A stretch of DNA of 64,000 nt. It comes from Pelagomonas calceolata (taxonomy: Eukaryota > Sar > Pelagophyceae > Pelagomonadales > Pelagomonadaceae). Shown piece by piece: positions 48,853-57,103 of the stretch. A model generated the notes under the pieces. That model did no database searches. It was given only the letters and a program-made list of their open reading frames with translations, and had not been told where the DNA came from. Position 1 is the first letter of the stretch, and every line of letters begins with the position of its first letter. Both the position numbers and the translations under genes were made by a program. Location: contig CAKKNE010000001.1 in assembly GCA_918797485.1 (NCBI GenBank), positions 310,001 to 374,000 of the forward strand. The letters run 5' to 3'.

Positions 48853-50258
48853 CTAAAGAATCCTTACTGCCGGTGCCATTTCGACCTCCGCCCGCAACAC
48901 GACCGCGTCGTCCTTCACAAATCCTAAAGCCTCGACCTGCGTCAGGACGACGTGCGCTAGCGCCGCCGTGCCCGCTGATGTCGAGATCTTCTTCACCAAG
49001 TCGGCCTTGGCGCCGAAGACGCGTTTCCCCTCGTGGCGGCGCGTTAGGTGCGCGCCGCCGTCCTGATGTAATAATGACAGTTCTAAGGCAGCCACCTTGG
49101 CCGTGGAATCGGGCGACGGCGCCGCGTAGTGCACGTATAAAGATACAAATCCGGGCCGCTCCTTCTTGATACCGCCCTTGTAGAGGTCGAGGGACCAGGG
49201 CGCGGGCCCGGGCGGTCTATAACGAGCGCCTTGCCGGAAGCCGGCCGGCAACGAGGACCAGCGTTCGACCCTCCAAGTGACGACATGCACGTCCCGCCCA
49301 TCGGACGTCTTTCTAAGTGAAGCGCCCGACTTGAACGTCTTGGGCGACTCGGAGCTATACCCGTAGTCGCGCCAGGTAGCCGCGCGACTCGCCTTCCGCC
49401 GGTGTTAAGCCGGCCGCATCTAATCTACCTTGCCGTTCTCGCTCCGTCCAGAGCGCCTTGTGCGCGCCGCAGGGGCACTCGAGGCGTCATTTTCGAAACC
49501 TTTCTCTAAACCAGTCCGTGAACGCGGGCCCACCGACGCTCGTGAAGCCGCCCTCCCGCTCGATGTACGACGCCATGGCCGCGTCGTCGGCGGCCAACGC
49601 TCTCGCCTTTAATTGTTGCCACGACGGCGCGCGCCGGCCGGCGCCGCAGCGCCCTTCGATGAGAGTCGTCCCGCGCCCTTCTAGGTGCCGGGGGCGGCTG
49701 TGTACGTCGAGGCTGCGCACTGACAGCTCGTCTTGGAGGTGGAGGCTGTTGCGCCAGACGGGCCGCCGCGTCTCGGGACAAGTCCCGGATGCGAGGCGCA
49801 TCATCACCACGCGCAGAACGACGACCTCTTTCCCTATGTTTGCCCGCCCGCTTCTCGGCCTCCCGCCGCTCCGCATACGTCATTTTCTTCTTCGCAGGTT
49901 CCTTCTCCCTCGCCTCCTTCATGGCCAACCAAGAACTTCGGGCGGACGTGTCCCGCGTCGACGGTCGTGATGCCCTTGCTGATGATGAATAATCTTTGGA
50001 GTCACTTCTTTCGCGAGACTTCGACCGAAAGAACGACGCCGCGCGCGCCACGCGAGACTTCGACCGCGCCGGTCTTTCTGAAGACCCGAGCGTCTCGTCG
50101 ACCATGGCGGCAAAAGCAGCATCGTCCAGGGAATCCTTGCGCTTCTTCTCCTTCGATCTATGTAAAGCTAAGTCGAACGAGAACTTGCGGCGGGGGCTGA
50201 GCGCGCGGAGCATGGTGCCGTCGATTTCGTGTGACGCTGCGGCGGCGGCGTGTCTCAC
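48853..50258 (-). CDS. MATH-domain protein with basic N-terminus; frame disturbed
   Basis: Three adjacent minus-strand frames read as parts of one protein. The N-terminal part is basic and Ser/Arg-rich (KFSFDLALHRSKEKKRKDSL). The middle has EGRGTTLIEGRCGAGRRAP, DDAAMASYIEREGGFTSVGG and, after an in-frame TGA near 49496, LECPCGAHKALWTERERQGR. The C-terminal part is a MATH-like domain: VVTWRVERWSSLPAGFRQG, SLDLYKGG and GFVSLYVHY. MATH domains bind peptides, often as ubiquitin-ligase adaptors. Changes of frame are needed near 49370 (a CG pair seems missing) and near 49680. It may be intact with assembly errors or a decaying gene. Confidence 0.5.
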
Positions 50259-50646
50259 AGGTGGTCTCCGCCAGCCGTCCGCGCGTCGGCGGTGTTTAAT
50301 TGGTTCTCTGAAAGCACCGGGTGCAAGTGAGAGCCCTTTGTTGCGGTGCTCGGTGGCAGCGCTGCGTGGTCTGGCGTTTTATGGCTTCTCGGGGCCTCGC
50401 ACCGGGCACGATTTGGAGCTCAGCGGTGGATGCTGGAGGTCAATTCCCGCCGATTTTCGAGCACCGCTCAAGCTAGCGGTATGTAAGACACTAGGCACAG
50501 GTTTTTCCGGCCGCATCCGTCGCGTAAAGCCTCTAGGCTCGTCGCAGTGGCCGTGCAAGCGACGCAGAGAAACCTGCTGCGACTTCGTTGCTGGGGCAGC
50601 GCCCACGAGCATCCATACGCGGCGGGGCAGCACCCCCACTCAAAGC
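50259..50646. promoter_or_regulatory. Divergent spacer with both recurrent motifs
   Basis: CTAGCGG, TA, TGTAAGACACTAG lies at 50473-50494, a full consensus match. TGGGGCAGC follows at 50592-50600 and CGGGGCAGC at 50622-50630, 20-55 bp upstream of the UIM-SAM start. This is the clearest example of the order palindrome, GGGGCAGC box, start codon. Confidence 0.6.
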
Positions 50647-51267
50647 ATGCCGCCGAGGCGACAGCGGCAGCGCAAGGCAGCCACGCCCGCGGCCACAAAC
50701 GGGGCGCCGCCGCGGCCGGCCGCGCCCAGCAGCGAGGACGAATTACTGCGACGGGCCATGGAGGAGTCGCGCCGGACCGCCGCCGCCGCGCCGCTCTCGG
50801 AGGACGCCGAGCTGCAGCGCGCCCTCGCCATGTCGGCGCAATCTTACACGGCGGAGCAGAGCCAGCGCAAGGCCTACGAGCGCTACGCGGCGCCGGCGGG
50901 CGCGGTGCGGGCACCGCGACACGCCGCGCCGCCGCAGCCGCCGGCCAGCGCCGACCTGGCACCCCTCCACGCGCTGCGGCAACGGGCCGAGCAGGCCGTG
51001 TCCGAACGACGGCAGCGCGAGGCCAAGCTCGCCGAGTTGGCAAGACGGCCGCCGGCCATCCAAGCCGCGCCCGACGTCGCGCGGCTCATGGACGAGCTTG
51101 GTCTGTCGCACTTCCTGCCGCTACTCCTCGCCGAGGAGGCCGCGGACATGGAAACGTTGATATGTCTGGAAGCAGGAGACCTGAAGGATCTGCTCCTGCC
51201 GCTCGGGGCGCGGACGAAGCTTTTGTATGCGCTCAAGCACCCGGACTGGCGGCCCAGGTATAAGTAA
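50647..51267 (+). CDS. UIM and SAM domain protein
   Basis: From MPPRRQRQRKAATPAATNG the protein has two ubiquitin-interacting-motif-like helices (EDELLRRAMEESRR and EDAELQRALAMSAQS, each with the acidic start, Ala and Ser), then a Pro/Ala linker with a charged helix, and a C-terminal SAM domain (ARLMDELGLSHFLPLLLAEE ... METLICLEAGDLKDLLLPLG). UIMs bind ubiquitin and SAM domains self-associate, so a ubiquitin-dependent scaffold is suggested. 206 residues, intronless. The stop lies 34 bp from the convergent acyltransferase stop. Confidence 0.7.
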   Translation: MPPRRQRQRKAATPAATNGAPPRPAAPSSEDELLRRAMEESRRTAAAAPLSEDAELQRALAMSAQSYTAEQSQRKAYERYAAPAGAVRAPRHAAPPQPPASADLAPLHALRQRAEQAVSERRQREAKLAELARRPPAIQAAPDVARLMDELGLSHFLPLLLAEEAADMETLICLEAGDLKDLLLPLGARTKLLYALKHPDWRPRYK

Positions 51268-51300
51268 CAACAGATTAGCTTAGATACAGGACGGCGACGC

Positions 51301-52544
51301 CTAGAACGCCGCGAGCGACGACTGCGACGCCGTCCGTAATGGCGGCGCGGCGAAGCGCTCGCGCAGCCACCGCACATAAGGCCGCTCGACGTGGACCTCG
51401 TACAGCGCCGCCAGCATATACAGCGTCAACGCGAAGGCCACGAAATTCTCCGCGTGATCGCTCGTGGGCAGGCCGAGGCCGTAGAAGACGGCGTGGACGG
51501 GCCACTGGAAGAGGTAGACCTCGAAGGAGCACTTGCCGATTGATGACAAAGCGGGATGGGCAAAGAGTTTTGATGCTTTCGAGGCTGCGGCCGTGTCGCG
51601 CGCCGCCGCCCACAGAAATACGGCGAAGAGCGGCGCTAGCCCGTGGTCGTACAGGACCTCGCCGTGCTCGCGGTAGTCCAAGTGCGGGTTCGGGACGAGG
51701 AGCACGGCGAGCGTTATGATGAAGACGGCGCCGTCCGCGAGCCAAGCCGTGTTTTCTCTTGACGAGCGAGCCGCGAGCTCGGCACTGACGCAACCCAACA
51801 GAAAATCCGCCAACTGCGCCGGCGGCCAGAGGTAGAGCGCCGTGTGGGCGGAATTGTTGAAGTAGGCGCCCGCTCTCAAGCCACCGGAGACGAATAGCAA
51901 CGCTATCAAAGACGGTACGATTGCGAGGACGACCGCCACGACCATCAAATGCCGTCGCTCGTAGAGGAACGGGTCGTAGAGCACCGGATAGAGGAGCCAC
52001 GACGGCGCAAGGGCCGCGACCGTCCAGGACTGGCCGTCGGGGCACCACCGGTTCGGGGACCGCCACCTGTGTGGAAATCAAGTCGCGTCGATGGCGTGGG
52101 GCGCCCGACATTTGATTTCCACACAGAACGCCACGGTTCTACGAGAAACGCACAAAGCGTCAGGTGCATCGCGTCCAGGTCGCCGTTCCCACCCAGATAC
52201 AATAGGATAGCGGACACGCCCATGGCCAGCCACACCGCCAGGAGCACGCGGCCGAAGCGCCGCCCGTACCAGCGCTTGGCGTCAGGCCAACGATTCGCCG
52301 ATTGCGAGAATTTACCGCGCGCCGCCCAGTGCGTCACAAAACCGCTCAGCACGATGAAGTAGTCCACGGCGCAGTTGCTCCGCCAGAGGCTCTTTACCAA
52401 CGGGCCGTCGCTCGAGTGCGGTAAGAAGTGCTGGCACACGATCCAGAGCGACGCTAACCCGCGCGAGCCGTCAACAAAAGGTAGGCGCTTGCGCGGCGGC
52501 TGGGTCTCGGCGGTGGGTTGTTGCGGGATGGCGTCGTAGGCCAT
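51301..52544 (-). CDS. Acyltransferase 3 family membrane protein (OafA/NodX-like)
   Basis: Exons 52544-52135 and 52066-51301 give 391 residues. The start RKRLPFVDGSRGLASLWIVC carries the conserved Arg-Gly near the first helix of the family, then CQHF with the candidate catalytic His and YFIVLSGFVTHW. About nine more hydrophobic segments follow, ending LYEVHVERPYVRWLRERF, another family landmark. These multi-pass enzymes move acyl groups onto carbohydrates, lipids or proteins. The introner falls between segments, and splicing gives FLVEPWRSPNRWCPDG. The substrate cannot be judged. Confidence 0.85.
52067..52126 (-). mobile_element. Introner 8 (family A), 60 bp, smallest copy
   Basis: Ends CTGTGTGGAAATC and GATTTCCACACAG are flanked by ACCGCCAC (52059-52066) and AACGCCAC (52127-52134), 7 of 8 identical. 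On the gene strand the intron 52134-52067 (68 nt) starts GTGGCGTT and ends CACAG|GTGGCGGT. The element is little more than its inverted ends plus GGGCGCCCCACGCCATCGAC and GCGAC, so it defines the minimal mobile unit. Core in sense orientation. Confidence 0.92.
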
Positions 52545-52971
52545 CTTGTTATTTGAGAGTTGTGCGGTGCACGGCGCCGACCGCAGCGAGGCGGCGGAGA
52601 GCTGGCAAGTGAGAGCTGCAGTGGTGCTGACGCTTGCGCGGCTCGGCACGTGGAAAGCGATGGTGGCAATGGCCTGTGCACTGGCGAGACTACGATGCCC
52701 GGCGTAGAGCGTCCGACGACCACTTGTGGCCGAGTTTGAGCTGTCTAAAGCCGCGCCCAATGCGAAGGCTAGTATATCTATAGACGCTAGCAACGCCATC
52801 GGCGCAAAAGCAAGCAAACTCGACTGTGCGCAGGCAAGCGCCGCGTTCAGACGCGCCACCGGTCCTTCCAGACCGCTAACCGACGTTGCACGCGTCGCCG
52901 CCGCCGCCGCGCACCGCTGTGCCCCGCTTGACTCGAGCGAGGCAGCGCCAGCCGCCGCGGCACCGCAGACC
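52545..52971. promoter_or_regulatory. Divergent spacer with degenerate CTAG palindrome
   Basis: CTAGTATATCTATAGACGCT followed by AG at 52769-52790 keeps the CTAG arms but has a TATA-like centre. It lies midway between divergent starts. No gene is seen, although the plus strand is open for 80 codons before the start at 52972. Confidence 0.45.
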
Positions 52972-53616
52972 ATGTTCCGCCAGCGCTCGTCCGGCGAGAT
53001 TCCCATGCACCACTACGGCGGGCGACCAGCTAGGGCCTCCTTCCGCACGCCGCGTTTACCAAGTTGCGCGACGGGCGGGTCGTGGGCGTGGCTCGTCATT
53101 TCACTGGCGGTGATTGTGTGGGGCATCCGCTTCCTCAGCCAGCCGACGGATCTGAGACATTTGAAGTGCCCCAGGGATCGCGAGGATTTGTGTGAGCTCG
53201 TAGTCCTCACGGAGGATGAAGATCGAGTGGTCCACACGTTCCCGGGCAAGGATTTACTCAGGGCCGAGGCTATCAGGGTAAGGAGGGGCCGGGCGGTGAA
53301 CCCGAAGAACATGCGGCGGAAGCAGGTGCGGAAGTTGGGCTACTCGTTTCAATTAGTGGTGCGCCTGGACGACGACGGGCGCGAAGCGAGACACGTCATG
53401 TCCTACGGGTCCGTCGGTAGGAGCGACTCAAAATCACGTGTCTCCGAGATCCAGGAGTACGTCACGAATAGTGATGTGAGCGGCCTGGACGTCTACGAGT
53501 CGTCGGGCGTGTCCGCGGTCGGCATCCTGCTGGTCATCTACGGCGCCTTCTCGCTCATCTTCTGCCTCATCCTGGGCCAGTTCTCGGAGCCGCCGCCGCC
53601 GCGGAAGCGGCGCTAG
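52972..53616 (+). CDS. Two-pass membrane protein, unknown function
   Basis: The 214-residue protein begins MFRQRSSGEIPMHHYGG, has one membrane segment (WAWLVISLAVIVWGIRFL), a lumenal or cytosolic domain of about 130 residues with mixed strands (YSFQLVVRLDDDGREARHV), and a second membrane segment (VGILLVIYGAFSLIFCLILG) followed by a basic end RKRR. The two-helix layout with a soluble domain between resembles small ER/plastid membrane proteins. No family recognised. Confidence 0.6.
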   Translation: MFRQRSSGEIPMHHYGGRPARASFRTPRLPSCATGGSWAWLVISLAVIVWGIRFLSQPTDLRHLKCPRDREDLCELVVLTEDEDRVVHTFPGKDLLRAEAIRVRRGRAVNPKNMRRKQVRKLGYSFQLVVRLDDDGREARHVMSYGSVGRSDSKSRVSEIQEYVTNSDVSGLDVYESSGVSAVGILLVIYGAFSLIFCLILGQFSEPPPPRKRR

Positions 53617-53622
53617 TTGTGT

Positions 53623-54063
53623 TTAACTTGATAACTTTAACGCCGACGCGACGTGCGCCGGCCCGCCTCCATTATAAGCGTCGTAGCCGGCGTCGCGTAG
53701 AAGTCCGGCCGCCTTGCCGCCGCGGCCGCCCGAGCCGCAGTGCGTGACGACCGGCCGATCGCGGGGCAGGGCGAGGCCCGCCGCGGCGACGGCCGCGAGG
53801 AACTCCTCCTGCGTCGTCGGCCGCTCGCTCTGCCTGGCACCGTCGATATTGAGGGGGACGTGCACGGCGCCCGGGACCGACGCCGGCGGGCCGCCCTTGC
53901 CGGCCGCGACCTCCGCGGGGTCGCGGACGTCGAGAATCACAGGATCGTCCAAGCCCGCGAGGACCACGGCGTCCGCGACGTTCGAGGCGAAGCGGACCGT
54001 GAGCAGGCGCCGCGTGCCGCGCGGCTGCGCCGCGAGGGCGGCGAGGGCGCGGACGATACGCAT
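53623..54063 (-). CDS. Rhodanese-domain protein, probably organellar
   Basis: The start MRIVRALAALAAQPRGTRRL is an amphipathic basic leader typical of mitochondrial targeting; an upstream Met at 54135 is possible. The rhodanese domain shows VILDVRDPAEVAAG, GAVHVPLNI and the active-site loop VVTHCGSGGRGGKAAGLL with the catalytic Cys. Rhodaneses transfer sulfane sulfur or act as phosphatase-like modules. The loop of seven residues after Cys is of the size found in sulfur-transfer forms. 146 residues. Its stop lies six bases from the convergent membrane-protein stop. Confidence 0.85.
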   Translation of the reverse strand: MRIVRALAALAAQPRGTRRLLTVRFASNVADAVVLAGLDDPVILDVRDPAEVAAGKGGPPASVPGAVHVPLNIDGARQSERPTTQEEFLAAVAAAGLALPRDRPVVTHCGSGGRGGKAAGLLRDAGYDAYNGGGPAHVASALKLSS

Positions 54064-54546
54064 TGAGATGGGGTGCAGCCCCTTGTCTGTCGTGTTGATG
54101 TGCCACAAGCGCTTCCGCGGCGTCGAGGCGTGCACAGTATGTCCGATTTTGTAGCAATGCTAGCGCTGGCGGCAAGGGAGGCAAATTGAGGCTGCCCACA
54201 CAGCAAAAACAACACGGAGAGCAGAAGCAGATGCAAAACACGGAGAGCAGAAGCAGATGCAAAACGCCTCACCCATCCTAGAAAAACATCACCTCTCGGC
54301 GCTTGCTCGCGACAAATGCCCGCATTGGCACGACGAGAAAGCGAATCGCATCTCTGAACCTGACTGAGAGCGCCGCGCTCCAGCCAAACTCACGGGCCGC
54401 GACGTTTGCTGCGCGCGGCCTTTGTGAGCGCACACGCACTAGGCTTTCGCTGCGCGCGGGGCAGCCCGCGACCTTTGTGAGCGCACACGCTCCCTTGGTG
54501 AGGGGCAGCCCGCAACCTTGCCAGGGCCCAAGCGGAGAGCGTCACG
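54064..54546. repeat. Spacer with short tandem duplications
   Basis: At about 54208-54264 a unit of roughly 28 bp (AACACGGAGAGCAGAAGCAG then ATGCAAAAC) occurs twice in tandem. At 54416-54515 a longer unit containing CTTTGTGAGCGCACACGC and GGGGCAGCCCGC occurs twice with differences. The second copy of the GGGGCAGCCC box is about 37 bp upstream of the phosphatase start. Confidence 0.6.
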
Positions 54547-55235
54547 ATGCCCGCCGGCGCCGCCGAGGACTTCGTGGCGAAGTGCCGGGAGCACAAGCTG
54601 GACTTCGTGGTCTTCGTGCGGCACGCGTCCTCGGCGCCGCTGCACGCGGGCGCCGCGAAGCGCGCGGAGAAGCCGCACGACTGGAAGATCGCGACCAGAT
54701 GCGCGTGCTCACGCAGAAGGGCAAGGACCAGTGCGCGGCCGCGGCCTGGTTCCGCGAGCTGGACGTGCGGGCGGCGCTCACGTCGCCGGCGCGCGCAGCG
54801 CCCGAGACGGCCATGCGCATGACGGACCGGACCGAGACCGAGGAGCAGAAGGTGGGCTCTATATATTTACGCATGGTCGCCGGCGTGCACCCGGCGGGCA
54901 TGAGCGAAACCTGCGAGGCGCTCTTCGAGACCATGGGCTACGGGCCGCGCGCGCCTTCTTCTTCGAGGCGGCGGGCGGCGAGGACGCCTTCCAGGCGTAC
55001 GGCGACGCCGTCTGCGCCGAGCTCGCCGCCGCCGCGGTGCCCGCCGGCGACGGCGGCGGCCTCGCCGTCTTCGGCCACGCCGTCTTCCTGAACGCGATCG
55101 CTTATAAAGTAGCGCAAGCAGCGGGGGCGCGTCCGACGACGCGCGAAGGCGGCGCTGCTCGACATGGACCTGGGGGAGACGCAGGGCATCCGCGTGTCGA
55201 TGAGCGGGGACGTGGCGAAGTACCCGCTCGCGTGA
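54547..55235 (+). CDS. Histidine-phosphatase-like protein, frame broken in three places
   Basis: From MPAGAAEDFVAKCREH the protein shows a histidine phosphatase (phosphoglycerate mutase-like) start, DFVVFVRHASSAPL, where RHA carries the catalytic His. Downstream parts in other frames are clearly coding: QMRVLTQKGKDQCAAAAWFR, AFQAYGDAVCAELAAAAV, LAVFGHAVFLNAIAY (second His region) and LLDMDLGETQGIRVSMSGD. Frame changes fall near 54690, 54950 and 55130, each as if one base were missing. Either the assembly has three errors here or the gene is decaying. A small-molecule or protein phosphatase is the expected function. Confidence 0.6.
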
Positions 55236-55676
55236 GTCTATTAACAGTATGGTTTATTGATACGCGGTCTCCGTCCGTTGCGCGTCAACGGCGTCCGGGG
55301 GTGGCGTCGATTGGTCGTCGTCGGACTCGTACACGTGACTGTTTGCGTTGCGTAGGCGTCGCGCGAGGACAGCTTTCTGTTGGGGCAGCCCGGAAGGCGT
55401 CGAGCAGGCATTGCCGATTGCTAGTGCCTTACAGCCCGCTAGCCACGCGGGATTAACTTGCAATCAACTTGCGGCTGCGGGCTTGGAATTGCCGTAGAGC
55501 TGGTTGTTGACGTACGCAAGTACACCTAGCACGTAATCGACCGCGTGGAGCAGAAATCCGCAGTCCAGGTGCCTGAACAGCCAAAAACCAAGCTTGCACT
55601 GCAGTGTGAGGTGGTGACTGCGCACGAAGACAGCGCGAAACAGCAGACCATGTGCAAACCCCCAAAAACAACAGAA
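55236..55676. promoter_or_regulatory. Spacer upstream of carrier gene with both motifs
   Basis: TGGGGCAGCCC at 55381-55391 is followed at 55421-55442 by a palindrome that reads CTAGCGGGCTGTAAGGCACT then AG on the minus strand. The downstream carrier gene is on the plus strand, so both motif orientations occur in promoters. A plus-strand frame is open from 55545, leaving the start of the carrier uncertain. Confidence 0.5.
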
Positions 55677-56918
55677 ATGGACGCCGACGCCGCCGCCGAG
55701 CACTGGGCGAAACGCGCACTGTCAATTGGACTGCTGCGGTCGGTCAGCGGCATGGTTTTGACACCTGTGGTACCGGGCATCCTCAAAAGCGCGCTGGGCG
55801 GCGACCAAGCCAGAGTCGCCATGTACCAGGCCGACTGGATTTTCTACGGGAGCGCGATCCAGTTAATCATAGGGCCGGTCTGCGGCGCTATTGGTGATGG
55901 TAAACTGGGAAGGAAGCCCATCCTCGTCGCGTGTGCGTTGCTGCAAGCCTTGGGGGCGTGTGCCGTCCTCGCGGCCCACGAAGGATTGCTCGGGCCCTTG
56001 CAGCTCTGGTCCGCGTGGTTATTGAGGCAAGTGGCCACAGTGGCCGCGATGACCACCACCAGTGCATCAATATCAGATGCGTACGCCCACGACCGGACGA
56101 AAATCGCCAAGACCGCGGCGCGCTTGGGCGGCATGCAGATGGGCGTCGGCATGCTGTTGGGGCCTGCTTTAGGCGCCACAATAGCGTCAAAATACGGCCC
56201 GCGCGGCACGGGCGTCGTCGCCATCCTCGGGGGCGTGCTGGCGTTGCTCGGTCAATTGGTGTTGGTGCCCGAGGCCGGCGCCGGAACACGTACGAAGACG
56301 GAGGTCAAGAACCCGTTCGTCGCGCCGCTACGACTCTTCAGCGAAGGCGCGCCGTTGCGGTATCTCGCCTGCGCGTCATTATGCCAAGCGCTGTGTCGCG
56401 GCGAGTCGGCGGTCTACTCGCCGTTCATGGTCGATATTTGGGGGGCCGGGCCGAAGGGACTCGCTCTCACGATGACCGTGGTTGGAGCGACGTTCGCGGC
56501 GTCCCAGGCTCTACTTGTAGGACCCCTGGTCAAGAAATTTGGCGCGGCCGGCGCTCTGAGACTGGGCTACGCGTGTAGCACCCTACAAAGGGTCATATGG
56601 TCGTACTACACGCATCCCGGGGTCATGCTTGTAGGATTGGCCCTGGGCTCGCCGGGCTTCGGCGCCGATTCGATCATCCAGCAGCTCGCGCTGGATTATC
56701 ACCCTTCCTCGACACCACCGCGCGGCGAGCTCGCGGCGTCGTTCTCGTCCTTAGGCACGCTGGGTGTGTTGGCGTCCTCGAAAGTCTTAGGTGGGCTCTT
56801 CGCCTGGGGGGCGCCGCTCGGCTGGCCCGGCGCGCCTTTTGCGGTCGGGGCGGCGGCGTCTTTTTGTGCTTTTTCTTGCGCTTCCCTTGGAGCGCGGGCG
56901 AAGGCGAAGACTGCATGA
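55677..56918 (+). CDS. Major facilitator superfamily transporter (TetA/DHA1-like)
   Basis: A 12-helix carrier of about 413 residues if the Met of MDADAAAEHWAKRAL is used. The loop between helices 2 and 3 reads GAIGDGKLGRKPILV, the MFS signature G-x-x-D-x-x-GR-K/R. A helix 5 motif, GGMQMGVGMLLGPALGATI, resembles the motif C of antiporters. Substrate cannot be predicted; drug or metabolite export by proton antiport is the usual role. No signal peptide is obvious with this start, and the upstream Met at 55545 would add 44 hydrophilic residues. Confidence 0.8.
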   Translation: MDADAAAEHWAKRALSIGLLRSVSGMVLTPVVPGILKSALGGDQARVAMYQADWIFYGSAIQLIIGPVCGAIGDGKLGRKPILVACALLQALGACAVLAAHEGLLGPLQLWSAWLLRQVATVAAMTTTSASISDAYAHDRTKIAKTAARLGGMQMGVGMLLGPALGATIASKYGPRGTGVVAILGGVLALLGQLVLVPEAGAGTRTKTEVKNPFVAPLRLFSEGAPLRYLACASLCQALCRGESAVYSPFMVDIWGAGPKGLALTMTVVGATFAASQALLVGPLVKKFGAAGALRLGYACSTLQRVIWSYYTHPGVMLVGLALGSPGFGADSIIQQLALDYHPSSTPPRGELAASFSSLGTLGVLASSKVLGGLFAWGAPLGWPGAPFAVGAAASFCAFSCASLGARAKAKTA

Positions 56919-57103
56919 TTTTGTGTGTCGACCGAAGTAAGTTTCTTTCGCATTACTTCATGACGCGCCGACGGCGTGCTGCTGGGCGTAGAGCCCCCCC
57001 GCGCCATGGGCGCGGCACCTCCTTGCGCCGTCGCCCCGAGTGTTACGAAGCGTCGAAGGAGACAAGGAACGAGAACCTAAAGTTAAACCCCGAAGACAAC
57101 GAC

